From CBDESM01 sp965242485 (GTDB taxonomy: Bacteria > Chloroflexota > Dehalococcoidia > Bin125), in assembly GCA_965242485.1 (NCBI GenBank), contig CBDESM010000003.1:1302001-1366000 (forward strand): a stretch of 64,000 bases of DNA. The letters run 5' to 3'. Positions 32,992 to 40,665 of the stretch are shown piece after piece. A program made the position numbers and the translations under genes. Numbering within the stretch: the first letter of the stretch is position 1; each line of letters begins with the position of its first letter. The notes below the pieces were generated by a model. That model worked only from the letters and a program-made list of their open reading frames with translations. It had not been told where the DNA came from and did no database searches.

Positions 32992-33627
32992 ATGAGCTGC
33001 AACGACGAGAAGCACGAGTTCGACGAGGCGGGCGCGATCGAGCCGCGGATCTGCGCGGCATTGGCCGGGGTCTCGGTCGAGCAGATCGAGGCTTGGCGCG
33101 AGGCGGGCCTGCTGCCCGGCGCGCTCTGGAACGAAGAAGAAGAACGCGATTTCCCCGACGAGCCGGACTGGTTCTATTCGTGGGACGACCTCCACCGCAT
33201 CCTCGCCGCCGCCAAGCTGATCGAGCTCGGCCTGCCGCTCGCCCGAATCCCCGAGACCTTCGCCCGCTTCGACAAGGCCTGCCGCCATTGGGCCACGGAC
33301 CTGTTCGTCTCCATGCTCGAACCGGTCTTTCCCGACGGACTCAACCCGCAGACCTTCGTCGCGCAGCGCTGGCATGAACGCGAGCTTGGACGGCTGCACC
33401 GCTTCGCCGACGTGGTCCGCATTGATCCGCGGATCCACGACGGACTGCCCGTGTTCCATGATCGACGCGTCGACACGCGCACGATCTTCTCCGGTCATTG
33501 CGGCGGAATGTCCACTGAAAGCTTGTGCCATCACTACACGGTCACTCCATACCAAGTCCAGCGCGCCATCGAATTCGAGCGCCACCTCAACGGCACGGCA
33601 GTGCGTGATGCGCCTCCTGCTCGATGA
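32992..33627 (+). CDS. Antitoxin copy 4: MerR-like HTH fused to DUF433
   Basis: 211 residues. HTH part: LAGVSVEQIEAWREAGLLPG and FYSWDDLHRILAAAKLIELG; DUF433 part: GLPVFHDRRVDTRTIF and VTPYQVQRAIEFE. It is the most isolated pair, about 5.6 kb from the plus-strand cluster and on the other side of the esterase operon. I chose ATG 32992 over upstream starts because of the -10 at 32979 and the alignment with other copies. It overlaps the toxin gene by 20 nt. Confidence 0.8.
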   Translation: MSCNDEKHEFDEAGAIEPRICAALAGVSVEQIEAWREAGLLPGALWNEEEERDFPDEPDWFYSWDDLHRILAAAKLIELGLPLARIPETFARFDKACRHWATDLFVSMLEPVFPDGLNPQTFVAQRWHERELGRLHRFADVVRIDPRIHDGLPVFHDRRVDTRTIFSGHCGGMSTESLCHHYTVTPYQVQRAIEFERHLNGTAVRDAPPAR

Positions 33628-34072
33628 GAACATGTCCAGGATTGAGCGCGAACTCACCGCGGCCGGCATTCCGACCGATCACATCGACACGCTGAAACTC
33701 AAGGGCATCGGTGACTGGCGCGTCTTTCAAGTAGCCCGAGAGCGCGGCTATGACGCGATCGTGACCAAAGACCACTATCGTCAACCCGCCGCTCGGCGGG
33801 CGTCTCTACGCGCAATGGTGCAAGGGCTCCGCATCGTCCGCTTGACGTTCAGTCCCGACGGCCCCGTGTCGGATCGCGACGCCAGCCAGCTTGCCCTGAT
33901 CGTTGCGCGACGCGGGGAGATCGAGCAGGTCATCAAGCCTGATTCGGCGACGCGGCTGCTCGTGCTCAATGCCAACGTTGATGCGGTCACGCGGGAGCAA
34001 ACACTCGACGAAGTCGCTGCAGAGCTGCGGCGGCGGGAGCAGCCGCGCGGTGGGCGAACGGCTAACCGTTGA
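33608..34072 (+). CDS. Toxin copy 4: DUF5615 PIN-like nuclease
   Basis: 154 residues starting MRLLLDENMSRIERELT, with GIGDWRVFQVARERGYDA and IVTKDHY. It ends with an Arg-rich tail (RRREQPRGGRTANR) absent from the other copies, and converges on the methyltransferase gene with an 11-nt overlap, so the tail may reflect loss of an original stop codon. Confidence 0.78.
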   Translation: MRLLLDENMSRIERELTAAGIPTDHIDTLKLKGIGDWRVFQVARERGYDAIVTKDHYRQPAARRASLRAMVQGLRIVRLTFSPDGPVSDRDASQLALIVARRGEIEQVIKPDSATRLLVLNANVDAVTREQTLDEVAAELRRREQPRGGRTANR

Positions 34073-34823
34073 GGTCGCAGCCGAGGAAATCACGGCCCGT
34101 CCGTTGGCAGGCTTCGAGCACTGAGTAGGTGCCGGCGGCGGGGTCGATCACCAAGTCGCCGGGGTTGGTCACGGCTTCGATCAGCCGGGCTTGCAGCTGG
34201 ATGGGTTTGGGATGGACGCCGGCTGCGCGGCGATCTTTCGGGATCGCTTCCTGCCAGACGTCGGGGATGTCGTGCAGCTTCCAGACGCCCTTGGCCCTGC
34301 GCGGCGCTTTCTGCAGCACGACCAAGTATTCCGCGCGGCGGCGGGTGCGGTAGCCCATGCCGATCTTGCCCTTGTCCCATGTGACCATGTCGACGACGTC
34401 GAGCTCGGTGCCGTCGAGCCAGTCGCGGAAGCCGGTCATCAGGTGGAACTTGTCGATCCAGAGGAAGAGGTGCCCGCTCGCGATCAGCACGCGGGCGATT
34501 TCGCGGACGAATTCCGCGATGATGTCCTCGCCCATCTGCACCAGTTCGGCCCGTCGCCGCCCTCGGCGTTCGCCCTCGTTGCCGTAGGCCAAGCGATCGA
34601 GCACGCCGCGGTACTGCGGGTCGAAGAAGGCCGCGACGACCGCATCGTCCGGCAGCGCGGCCAGCAGCTCGCGCCCGTCCATTTCCAGCCGCTCGCCGCG
34701 CCGGAGCCGCGGGGGCAGCTCGATCAGCGGCTGCTCGACCGTGCGCAGGTCGGAATAGACCGATGAACCCGCCGCCTCGGCGGCAATCGGCCCGCCGGAT
34801 GCCGGAGACGGCGCGGCCGGCAC
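34062..34823 (-). CDS. Orphan DNA methyltransferase (N4/N6 type, beta class)
   Basis: 253 residues. Methyltransferase order is catalytic motif first (AAFFDPQYRG, the motif IV region usually DPPY/SPPY), then the C-terminal SAM-binding motif LVIDPAAGTYSVLEAC and GRDFLGCDLN, i.e. beta class. HPKPIQLQARLIEAVT between them is typical. The DPQY variant is unusual, but acidic and aromatic positions are kept. No restriction enzyme gene is adjacent. The likely start is GTG 34823, 6 nt after the stop of the acyl-CoA dehydrogenase gene on the same strand; the first ~25 residues are low-complexity and the start could be later. Confidence 0.78.
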   Translation of the reverse strand: MPAAPSPASGGPIAAEAAGSSVYSDLRTVEQPLIELPPRLRRGERLEMDGRELLAALPDDAVVAAFFDPQYRGVLDRLAYGNEGERRGRRRAELVQMGEDIIAEFVREIARVLIASGHLFLWIDKFHLMTGFRDWLDGTELDVVDMVTWDKGKIGMGYRTRRRAEYLVVLQKAPRRAKGVWKLHDIPDVWQEAIPKDRRAAGVHPKPIQLQARLIEAVTNPGDLVIDPAAGTYSVLEACQRTGRDFLGCDLNG

Positions 34824-34829
34824 CGGCAG

Positions 34830-36023
34830 CTAGCCCCGGGGCAGGCCGAGGCCGCGGGTGGCGATGATGTTGCGCTGGATTTCGCTGGTGCCGCCTTCGA
34901 TGGTGTTGGCGATGCTGCGGATGAAGCCGTAGTTGTAGCGGCCGCGCTTGGCGGCGTAGGGGTCGCCGCCCTTGAGCTGGCCGTAGAGGCCGGTGACCTG
35001 CATCGCGGTGCGCCAGATGCGCTGGTTCAGCTCCATCGCGTAGAGCTTGGCCATGCTCGCCTCGTAGTTGGGGATCAGGCCTTGGTCCTGCATCGTGACG
35101 ATGCGGTAGGAGATCATCCGCGCCGTCTGGGTCTCGATCCAGCGGTCGGCCAGCTGGAAGCGGGTGTCTTCGTTGACGCCGACCGAAGAGAGGCCGCTGC
35201 CGCGGTTCTCCTTGGCGAAGTTGATGATGTCCTCGACCTGCTGCTGCATGCCGACGGAGGAACCGATGCTGGAGCGCTCGAAGTCGAGCGTGGTCACGGC
35301 GCCGTACCAGCCGCGGTCGACCTCGCCGAGGATGTGGCGCGAGGGGATGCGCACGTCCTCGAAGAAGACCTCGTTGAACTCGTGGGTGCCGGCCATGTTG
35401 ACGAGCGGGCGGACTTCGACGCCGGGCGAGTGCATGTCGAGCATGAAGTAGGTGATGCCCTTGTGCTTGGGCGCGTCGGGGTCGGTGCGGGCGAGCAGGA
35501 TCATCCAGTCGGCGCGGTGCGCGCCCGAGGTCCAGATCTTCTGGCCGTTGACGACCCAGTCGTCGCCGTCCTTGACGGCGCGGGTCTGGAGCGAGGCGAG
35601 GTCGGAGCCGGAGCCGGGCTCGGAGTAGCCCTGGCACCAGATCGAGTCGCCGCTGAGGATCGGCGGCAGGTGCTCCTTCTGCTGCTCCTCGGTGCCGATC
35701 GTGATGATCGTGGGGCCGGCCATGCCGATGGCGATGCCGCCCGGGCGCGGGGCGCGGGCCTCGGCCATCTCCTCGTTGAAGATGAACTGCTGCATCACGG
35801 AGAGGCCGGCGCCGCCGTACTGCTCGGGCCAGGCCGGGGCGATCCAGCCGCGGTCGGCGAGCGCCTTGTCCCATTCGCGCTGGGCGGGCGGGCGATCGAA
35901 CATCGCCGCGTTGCGCGCTTCTTCGCGCATGCGGGCGCGGCGCGGCTGGAACTCGCTCTCGATGAACCCGCGCACCTCGTCGCGGAAGGCTGCTTCGGTG
36001 CCGTCGTCGCGGAAATCAACCAT
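34830..36023 (-). CDS. Acyl-CoA dehydrogenase family protein
   Basis: 397 residues, paralogue of 7993-9201: WCQGYSEPGSGSDLASL, GQKIWTSGAHRAD and terminal GGTSEIQRNIIATRGLGLPR are shared. The ATG at 36023 (MVDFRDDGTEAAF) has GGGGAGAG 6-13 nt upstream and aligns with the paralogue; the much longer in-frame extension to 36908 lies antisense to the flavin reductase gene and is spurious. A minus-strand TAGGCT -10 lies about 30 nt upstream. The catalysed reaction is FAD-linked acyl-CoA oxidation with unknown substrate. Confidence 0.92.
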   Translation of the reverse strand: MVDFRDDGTEAAFRDEVRGFIESEFQPRRARMREEARNAAMFDRPPAQREWDKALADRGWIAPAWPEQYGGAGLSVMQQFIFNEEMAEARAPRPGGIAIGMAGPTIITIGTEEQQKEHLPPILSGDSIWCQGYSEPGSGSDLASLQTRAVKDGDDWVVNGQKIWTSGAHRADWMILLARTDPDAPKHKGITYFMLDMHSPGVEVRPLVNMAGTHEFNEVFFEDVRIPSRHILGEVDRGWYGAVTTLDFERSSIGSSVGMQQQVEDIINFAKENRGSGLSSVGVNEDTRFQLADRWIETQTARMISYRIVTMQDQGLIPNYEASMAKLYAMELNQRIWRTAMQVTGLYGQLKGGDPYAAKRGRYNYGFIRSIANTIEGGTSEIQRNIIATRGLGLPRG

Positions 36024-36119
36024 CGGACTCTCCCCGTGGAATGCGGCATCCAGCCTATCGCAGCGAGATTCGGCGAGGGCGGCGCCGGCGCTCGCGGGAG
36101 GCCAGCGTGGGGCGGGGGC

Positions 36120-36125
36120 TAACAT
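36120..36125 (+). promoter_or_regulatory. TAACAT, probable -10 for leaderless flavin reductase mRNA
   Basis: TAACAT ends 6 nt before the ATG at 36132, with CCCGCC between and no ribosome site. Confidence 0.4.
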
Positions 36126-36131
36126 CCCGCC

Positions 36132-36869
36132 ATGGTCCGCAAGAAGATGCTCGAGGAGGACGCGCGGCGGCTGCTCGGCGGCGCGCCGGTCGCGATCCTG
36201 ACCACGCGCTGGCGGGCCGTCTCCAACGCGGCGCCGATCGCCTACGCGATGCCGGTCTCGATGAGCCCGCCGCTGATCGCGGTCGCCGTCCACCCCTCGC
36301 GCCGCACGCACGACATGATCCGCTACGGCGAAGAGTTCGCCCTCAACATCCCCTCGCGGGTGCTGCTCAACCACGCGCAGTGGCTGGGGATGGTCTCGAA
36401 TAGCATCGGCGACAAGCTCGAAGCCTCGCGCATCCCCTCCTTCAGGGGCAGCGAGATCGAAGCCCCGCTGCTCGAAGGCTGCGTCGGCTGGATCGAATGC
36501 ACGGTGCACGATTCCTACACGATGGGCGACCACACGCTGTTCATCGGCAAGGTGGTCGCGGCCCACGCCGACACCGACGGCTTCGACTTCAACACGGGCA
36601 TGTGGGCGCTGGAGGACGACGAGTACAAGCCGCTCAACTACGTCGGCGGGCGCACCTACTCGCTGCTGGACGCGGCCTTCGACGCGACGGTGGAGCAGCG
36701 CCCGGTCGAGCAGATGCTGGAGGAAGGCCTGGGGCAAGAGCTGGAGGAGGCCGAGCTGGAGCGGCAGATCAAGCGCGAGGAAGCGGCGGAGGCGCGCGAC
36801 GAGCAGGAGCGGCGCGGCGAAGAGGAGCCGGACGCCTCGTCGCTGCCGCGCCCGCGCCCGGAGGCCTGA
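36132..36869 (+). CDS. Flavin reductase-like FMN-binding split-barrel protein
   Basis: 245 residues. The flavin reductase/flavoredoxin fold is indicated by VAILTTRWRAVSNAAPIAYA, PPLIAVAVHPSRRTHDMI, FALNIPS and DHTLFIGKVVAAHAD. Such proteins reduce or carry FMN for partner monooxygenases; two LLM-type flavin monooxygenases are encoded nearby (37627-38694, 44878-46173), though not in the same operon. The last ~55 residues form a highly charged Glu/Arg tail (likely helical) not part of the fold. The next gene starts 7 nt downstream. Confidence 0.85.
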   Translation: MVRKKMLEEDARRLLGGAPVAILTTRWRAVSNAAPIAYAMPVSMSPPLIAVAVHPSRRTHDMIRYGEEFALNIPSRVLLNHAQWLGMVSNSIGDKLEASRIPSFRGSEIEAPLLEGCVGWIECTVHDSYTMGDHTLFIGKVVAAHADTDGFDFNTGMWALEDDEYKPLNYVGGRTYSLLDAAFDATVEQRPVEQMLEEGLGQELEEAELERQIKREEAAEARDEQERRGEEEPDASSLPRPRPEA

Positions 36870-36876
36870 CCGCCGC

Positions 36877-37659
36877 GTGGCTGCGGGCGCGATCGTCCAC
36901 GCCGACAACCTGCCCGTGCTGCGCTCGCTGCCGGACGCCTGCGCGGACCTGATCTACACGGACCCGCCGTTCAACACCGGCCGCGACCGCGCCTCTCCGC
37001 GCATCGACGCCGAGTGGCCCGACGCCTTCGACGACTACCTCGCCTTCCTGGAGCCGCGCCTGGTCGAGATGCGCCGCCTGCTCGCGCCGGCGGGCGCCCT
37101 CTACCTGCACCTCGACTACCGCGAGGCGCACTACGTCAAAGTCCTGCTCGACCGCATCTTCGGCCGCCGCCGCTTCCTCAACGAGATCATCTGGGCCTAC
37201 GACTTCGGCGGCCGCCCCAAGCGGCGCTGGCCGGCCAAGCACGACACGATCCTCGTCTACGTCCAGGACCCGTCCGGCTACGCGTTCAACGTCGACGAGA
37301 TCGACCGCATCCCTTACATGGCTCCCGGCTTGGTCGGCCCGGAAAAGGCGGCGCGCGGAAAGCTGCCGACGGATGTCTGGTGGCACACCATCGTCGGCAC
37401 CGCGGCCAAGGAGCGCACCGGCTACCCAACCCAGAAGCCGCAGGCGCTGGCCGAGCGGATCCTGCGGGCGGCGAGCAGCCCCGGCGATTTGGTGCTGGAC
37501 CCCTTCGCCGGCAGCGGCACCGTCGGCGCGGCCGCGGACGCCCTCGGCCGCCGCTACCTCCTGATCGACCGGAACGACGCCGCCATCGAGGTGATCCGCG
37601 CGCGGCTGCCCGGCGCGATCCTCAGCTCAGACCCGCGGCATGACCTGCTCGGCGAATAG
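36877..37659 (+). CDS. Orphan DNA methyltransferase (N4/N6 type, beta class)
   Basis: 260 residues, GTG start (ATG alternatives would remove the first motif). Catalytic motif IV LIYTDPPFNTG near the N-terminus, then LNEIIWAYDFGGRPKRRW, WWHTIVGTAAKERTGYPTQKP, and SAM motif VLDPFAGSGTVGAAA at the C-terminus, the classic beta-class order. There is no restriction endonuclease or specificity gene beside it, so it is probably a regulatory or self-protecting orphan enzyme. It shares an operon with the flavin reductase and overlaps the convergent LLM gene by 33 nt. Confidence 0.88.
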   Translation: MAAGAIVHADNLPVLRSLPDACADLIYTDPPFNTGRDRASPRIDAEWPDAFDDYLAFLEPRLVEMRRLLAPAGALYLHLDYREAHYVKVLLDRIFGRRRFLNEIIWAYDFGGRPKRRWPAKHDTILVYVQDPSGYAFNVDEIDRIPYMAPGLVGPEKAARGKLPTDVWWHTIVGTAAKERTGYPTQKPQALAERILRAASSPGDLVLDPFAGSGTVGAAADALGRRYLLIDRNDAAIEVIRARLPGAILSSDPRHDLLGE

Positions 37660-38694
37660 CCGCATCGAGGCCAGCACGCGCTCGTGCGGAATCAGCCCGC
37701 CGCAATTGAACCAAGTCAGGAAGTGGCCGGCGTGGAAGCGGCCGCTCAATTCCGCCAGCTTGGCGGCGACCTCCTCCGGGCTGCCGACCGCGCAGATGTC
37801 TCGCAGCGCCTCGTCGTAGGTGCAATGGCGGTAGCGGTGCAGCAGCGGCGGCAGATCGTCAGGGTCGCCGCCGCGGGCGGCGATCGCCCGCATTCCCGTC
37901 GCCGCGACCACGCGCAGGTAGCTCATGATGCTCTCCTCCGCCTCCGCGCGCGCCCGCGCGCCGTCCTCGTCGACGAAGACCGGCAGCAGCAACCCGACGT
38001 CGGCCAGCGCCGGCTCCGCGCCCTCCGCCTCCGTCCGCGCCCGGTGGTATTCGGCGAAACGGCGGTCGAGGTCGTCCAGGAACGCGGTGATCGGCGAGGC
38101 GAAGACGCGCCAGCGCTCGGCGATGGCTCGGGCGAAGGACTCGTCGGAGTTGGCCGCGAGGCGCAGCGGCGGATGCGGCTTCTGGACCGGCTTGGGCACG
38201 ACGTCCACGCCGTCGATGTTCCAGAACTGCCCGCGGAACCTGACCGGCTCGTCCCGCCAGGCGCGCAGGATCACCTCGATTCCCTCGTCGAACCGCTCCG
38301 CCCGCTCGCGCACGAGGATGCCGAGCCCGTCGAAATGCGCGTTGATCGTCCCCCGCCCGACGCCGTACTCCAAGCGCCCGCCCGAGACGATGTCCAGCGT
38401 CGCCGCCTCTTCCGCCGCGCGGAGCGGGTGGTGCAGCGGCACCAGCACCACGCCGGTGCCGAGTCGGATCCGCGAAGTGCGCGCCGCGGCCGCCGCCATC
38501 ACGACCAGCGGCGAGGGCATCACTGAGTACTCGCGCAGGAAGTGCATCTCCGCCAGCCAAGCCAGATCGAAGCCCAGCCGGTCGGCCTCCACCACCTGCT
38601 CAATTGTGTCCGAGTAGCGCTCCGCCGCCGACTGCCCCTCCGCCTGCGGCAGTTGGAAGAAGAGCCCGAACTCGACCCCGCGCTGGTTGGGCAT
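37627..38694 (-). CDS. LLM-class flavin-dependent oxidoreductase
   Basis: 355 residues. Luciferase-like TIM barrel: DLAWLAEMHF near the N-terminus, RIRLGTGVVLVPLHHPLRAAEEAATLDIVSGGR (written in two parts here: RIRLGTGVVLVPLHHP and RAAEEAATLDIVSGGR), YGVGRG and FWNIDGVDVVPKPVQKPHPP. These match bacterial-luciferase-like FMN/F420 monooxygenases. A TAGCCT -10 and a GGAGG site precede the ATG. The gene is paralogous to, but in a different subgroup from, 44878-46173. Substrate unknown. Confidence 0.9.
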   Translation of the reverse strand: MPNQRGVEFGLFFQLPQAEGQSAAERYSDTIEQVVEADRLGFDLAWLAEMHFLREYSVMPSPLVVMAAAAARTSRIRLGTGVVLVPLHHPLRAAEEAATLDIVSGGRLEYGVGRGTINAHFDGLGILVRERAERFDEGIEVILRAWRDEPVRFRGQFWNIDGVDVVPKPVQKPHPPLRLAANSDESFARAIAERWRVFASPITAFLDDLDRRFAEYHRARTEAEGAEPALADVGLLLPVFVDEDGARARAEAEESIMSYLRVVAATGMRAIAARGGDPDDLPPLLHRYRHCTYDEALRDICAVGSPEEVAAKLAELSGRFHAGHFLTWFNCGGLIPHERVLASMRLFAEQVMPRV

Positions 38695-38752
38695 AGCCGC
38701 CTCCGTCGGCGCAGGCTAATGGGAGGGCGGTTGGCAGAGGCAGCATCCGTTT

Positions 38753-38781
38753 TTGACGAGGCGGTTTGCGCCGATTAGGAT
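38753..38781 (+). promoter_or_regulatory. Sigma70-like promoter of small RNA copy 1
   Basis: TTGACG (38753-38758), 17-nt spacer, TAGGAT (38776-38781). Predicted start is A38788, beginning the conserved ACGGACGCAG. Confidence 0.7.
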
Positions 38782-38787
38782 GGCTGC

Positions 38788-38917
38788 ACGGACGCAGACA
38801 TGGGGCAGTGTCCCGTGGGCGGCGGTTCACCGCGAGAGCGGAAACGCGCCGTTTGAGGCTGTTACATCACTCACGGCCGGCGTCCCACACGCGCCCCGGC
38901 TTCGCCCGGGGCGCTTT
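38788..38917 (+). ncRNA. Putative structured small RNA, tandem copy 1
   Basis: About 130 nt from the predicted start to the T-run of a terminator. There is no protein-like reading frame that persists in both copies. The 5' part folds as ACGG...CCGT around GACAT/GTGTC with a GGGGCA loop; a second stem CGGCG/CGCCG follows; then a conserved GCCGTTTGAGGCTGT segment and the terminator. Copy 2 preserves the same helices despite sequence changes (GACAT in copy 1, GACAC in copy 2, both pairing with GTGTC). I do not recognise the family; it is shorter than typical 6S RNA. Confidence 0.65.
38891..38917 (+). terminator. Intrinsic terminator of small RNA copy 1
   Basis: GCGCCCCGG (38891-38899) pairs perfectly with CCGGGGCGC (38906-38914) around CTTCGC, followed by TTT at 38915-38917. 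Confidence 0.75.
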
Positions 38918-38940
38918 CGCATTCAGGCACAAGCCCGCCT

Positions 38941-38970
38941 TTGACAGGGCTTGTCCGAATTGGCTAAGAT
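38941..38970 (+). promoter_or_regulatory. Sigma70-like promoter of small RNA copy 2
   Basis: Consensus TTGACA (38941-38946), 18-nt spacer, TAAGAT (38965-38970). Predicted start is near A38976, again at ACGGACGCAG. Confidence 0.75.
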
Positions 38971-38975
38971 GCCCC

Positions 38976-39104
38976 ACGGACGCAGACACGGGGCAGTGTC
39001 CCGTGGGCGGCGACCGTCGCGGAAGTGGCAGCACGCCGTTTTAGGCTGTACGACACGGCCGGTGTCCTCTTAAAGCGCTCCGGCTCCGCCCGGGGCGCTT
39101 TCGC
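38976..39104 (+). ncRNA. Putative structured small RNA, tandem copy 2
   Basis: About 129 nt, aligned with copy 1 through ACGGACGCAGACA, GGGGCAGTGTCCCGTGGGCG and the GCCGTTTTAGGCTGT segment. The 5' helix can extend to CCCACGG/CCGTGGG (38973-38979 with 39001-39007) if transcription starts a few bases earlier; GACAC/GTGTC forms inside it. CGGCG/CGCCG and a GACAC/GTGTC hairpin further 3' precede the terminator. The tip GCGGAAGTGGCAGC recalls the SRP RNA apical loop, but it is not conserved in copy 1. Confidence 0.65.
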
Positions 39105-39864
39105 GTTCAGGGAAGGCAACGATCCCGCCCACGTCGGCGGCTTCCGCCACTGCAGAGCGGCCATCGTAGATCTTCGCGGCGATCCCATCCCAAGCTCGGT
39201 TCCGCTGATCGGGCCGGAGCGTCCGCAGCACGATCGGGCGCACGACCAAGTCAGCGATCTGCAACCCGGCCGAGTTTGCCTGCTTGTGGGCAAAGCGCAG
39301 TTCCATCTGCGGGGGCGGCGGCTCGGCAAACGCTCCGGCACCTGCCAAGCCAGTGCGGAATCTGTCCGCGGTCAGATTGCTCTGCGCCGTTGACGCCCTC
39401 GCTTCTGCAACGATGTGCATCTTGCCTTGCGGCCCAGCACGGTCCGGCTCCCCAATTGAGCGAAGCAGCTGCGCGACGCAGCACCGAAGACCAAGATCGT
39501 ACGCGTCAAACGCGTAGCCGTAGCGGTCATGCAGCATCTGCTGATCAATCACTGCCGCGACGATCGTCATCGGGAGACCTTTCATCAGCTCGTCGAGGTC
39601 CGTCATGAAGGCCTTGCGCTCGTCAAGCGATCCGAACCGGAATCTGCCTCGACCGCGACGCACCTCGTTTTCGTGCAGCACGACCTGATCGTGGCCGAAG
39701 TGGCGGAATTTCAGCGCTTGCACCTGCGGGACTACCTCGCGCACGTAGTCCTCGACGCGGAAGACGCAGAACGCGAGACCGACCGCCGGGAAATCCGCCT
39801 CGATCTTGCCGAACGTTGCCGTCCCGCTCTCGTCCCCATAGGCAATGAACTCGCTGAACGGCAC
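39070..39864 (-). CDS. DUF3800 family protein
   Basis: 264 residues. The DUF3800 signature is present: FIAYGDESG at the N-terminus (acidic residues), FRHFGHDQVVLHENEVRR, IVAAVIDQQML, MHIVAEARA and GLQIADLVVRPI near the C-terminus. The family has an RNase H-like fold with conserved acidic residues and is common in phages, mobile elements and defence islands; the biochemical role is unestablished. The start is GTG (39864). The last ~14 residues are encoded by the terminator hairpin of the neighbouring small RNA gene. Confidence 0.82.
   Translation of the reverse strand: MPFSEFIAYGDESGTATFGKIEADFPAVGLAFCVFRVEDYVREVVPQVQALKFRHFGHDQVVLHENEVRRGRGRFRFGSLDERKAFMTDLDELMKGLPMTIVAAVIDQQMLHDRYGYAFDAYDLGLRCCVAQLLRSIGEPDRAGPQGKMHIVAEARASTAQSNLTADRFRTGLAGAGAFAEPPPPQMELRFAHKQANSAGLQIADLVVRPIVLRTLRPDQRNRAWDGIAAKIYDGRSAVAEAADVGGIVAFPERESAPGGAGAL
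39072..39101. terminator. Terminator of small RNA copy 2, shared with the convergent DUF3800 gene
   Basis: AAAGCGCTCCGG (39072-39083) pairs with CCGGGGCGCTTT (39090-39101) with one T-G wobble, a 12-bp stem. It overlaps the stop codon (39070-39072) and last codons of the minus-strand DUF3800 gene; read from either side the stem ends in an A/T stretch, so it can act in both directions. Confidence 0.65.
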
Positions 39865-39965
39865 CGCCGCAGCCTACCGGCCGGCTCCTGCCGCCCTGCG
39901 ACACCAGGGCGACGGGGCGGGCGTCTGCTCCCTAGAATTGGGAGCGAGATACGGGGAGGGCGATC

Positions 39966-40532
39966 ATGGTGACTGCGACTTACACGGTGCAGGAGTTCGT
40001 GCGGGAGGCGGAGCGGATCGTTTCGCGGCGGGACTCGGCGGAACGGACGATTGCGGCGCTGGCGGGGCCGTTGGAGCGGGTGATTGCGCGGCGGGATTGC
40101 CTGGCGGATTTCCCGGGGCGGGAAGATCCGGATCCGAACGAGGGGTTCGTGATCCACCAGTCGGATGATCTGACGGTGCTGGCGGTGGTCTGGCAGCCGG
40201 GCAGGGGGGCGCCGGTGCACAACCACAACGGGTGGGCGATGGAAGGGGTGATCTCGGGGGTCGAGTTCAACCGCAACTACGAGCGGGTGGACGACGCGGG
40301 GCGGCCGTGGATCGCGGAGCTGGAGGAGCAGGCGCCGAGCCGGGTGGCGGCGGGGGAGACGACGGTGATCGCGCAGCCGCCGAGCGACATCCACGCGGTC
40401 GAGATCAACGAGGGCAAGACGCTGGCGATCCACCTCTACGGGCTGGACCTGCTGAAGCAGTGGCGCTACACGTTCGATCTGGAGACGGGCGAGGTTTCGC
40501 CGTTCCGGATGCGGACGCGCAAGCCGGCCTGA
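39966..40532 (+). CDS. Cysteine dioxygenase-type cupin protein
   Basis: 188 residues, typical for the family. Non-haem iron thiol dioxygenase fold: PVHNHNGWAMEGVISGVEFN carries the two His and the following metal-site region, and DIHAVEINEG supplies the third His. Thiol dioxygenases convert cysteine or other thiols to sulfinic acids; the exact thiol is not certain. A TAGAAT -10 near 39935 and a GGGGAGGG ribosome site precede the ATG. It is a monocistronic unit. Confidence 0.83.
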   Translation: MVTATYTVQEFVREAERIVSRRDSAERTIAALAGPLERVIARRDCLADFPGREDPDPNEGFVIHQSDDLTVLAVVWQPGRGAPVHNHNGWAMEGVISGVEFNRNYERVDDAGRPWIAELEEQAPSRVAAGETTVIAQPPSDIHAVEINEGKTLAIHLYGLDLLKQWRYTFDLETGEVSPFRMRTRKPA

Positions 40533-40609
40533 TCTCCGCCTGCGCACTCCCGTCCACCCAGCTCCGCGGGCTCCCGCGATGCCCCGTTACGTCGGCTTGG
40601 CCAGGAGGC

Positions 40610-40638
40610 TTGAAATCTGCCCGTAACATCTGTAACAT
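40610..40638 (+). promoter_or_regulatory. Sigma70-like promoter for small protein gene
   Basis: TTGAAA (40610-40615), 17-nt spacer, TAACAT (40633-40638). A second TAACAT sits at 40624. A GGAGGA ribosome site precedes the ATG at 40666. Confidence 0.6.
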
Positions 40639-40665
40639 GATTGAAACACGGAATCGGAGGACGAC

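Noticed and set aside
36024..36908. N-terminal extension of the acyl-CoA dehydrogenase to 36908
   Set aside because: The extension is antisense to the flavin reductase and has no homology to the paralogue; ATG 36023 has a ribosome site.
39014..39040. SRP (4.5S) RNA apical loop
   Set aside because: GCGGAAGTGGCAGC in small RNA copy 2 recalls the SRP loop, but copy 1 does not preserve it and the flanking symmetric loop is wrong.
38766..39044. Small protein-coding frames across the small RNA region
   Set aside because: They change frame between the two copies, are Arg/His-rich and have no ribosome site, while promoters, helices and terminators are conserved.
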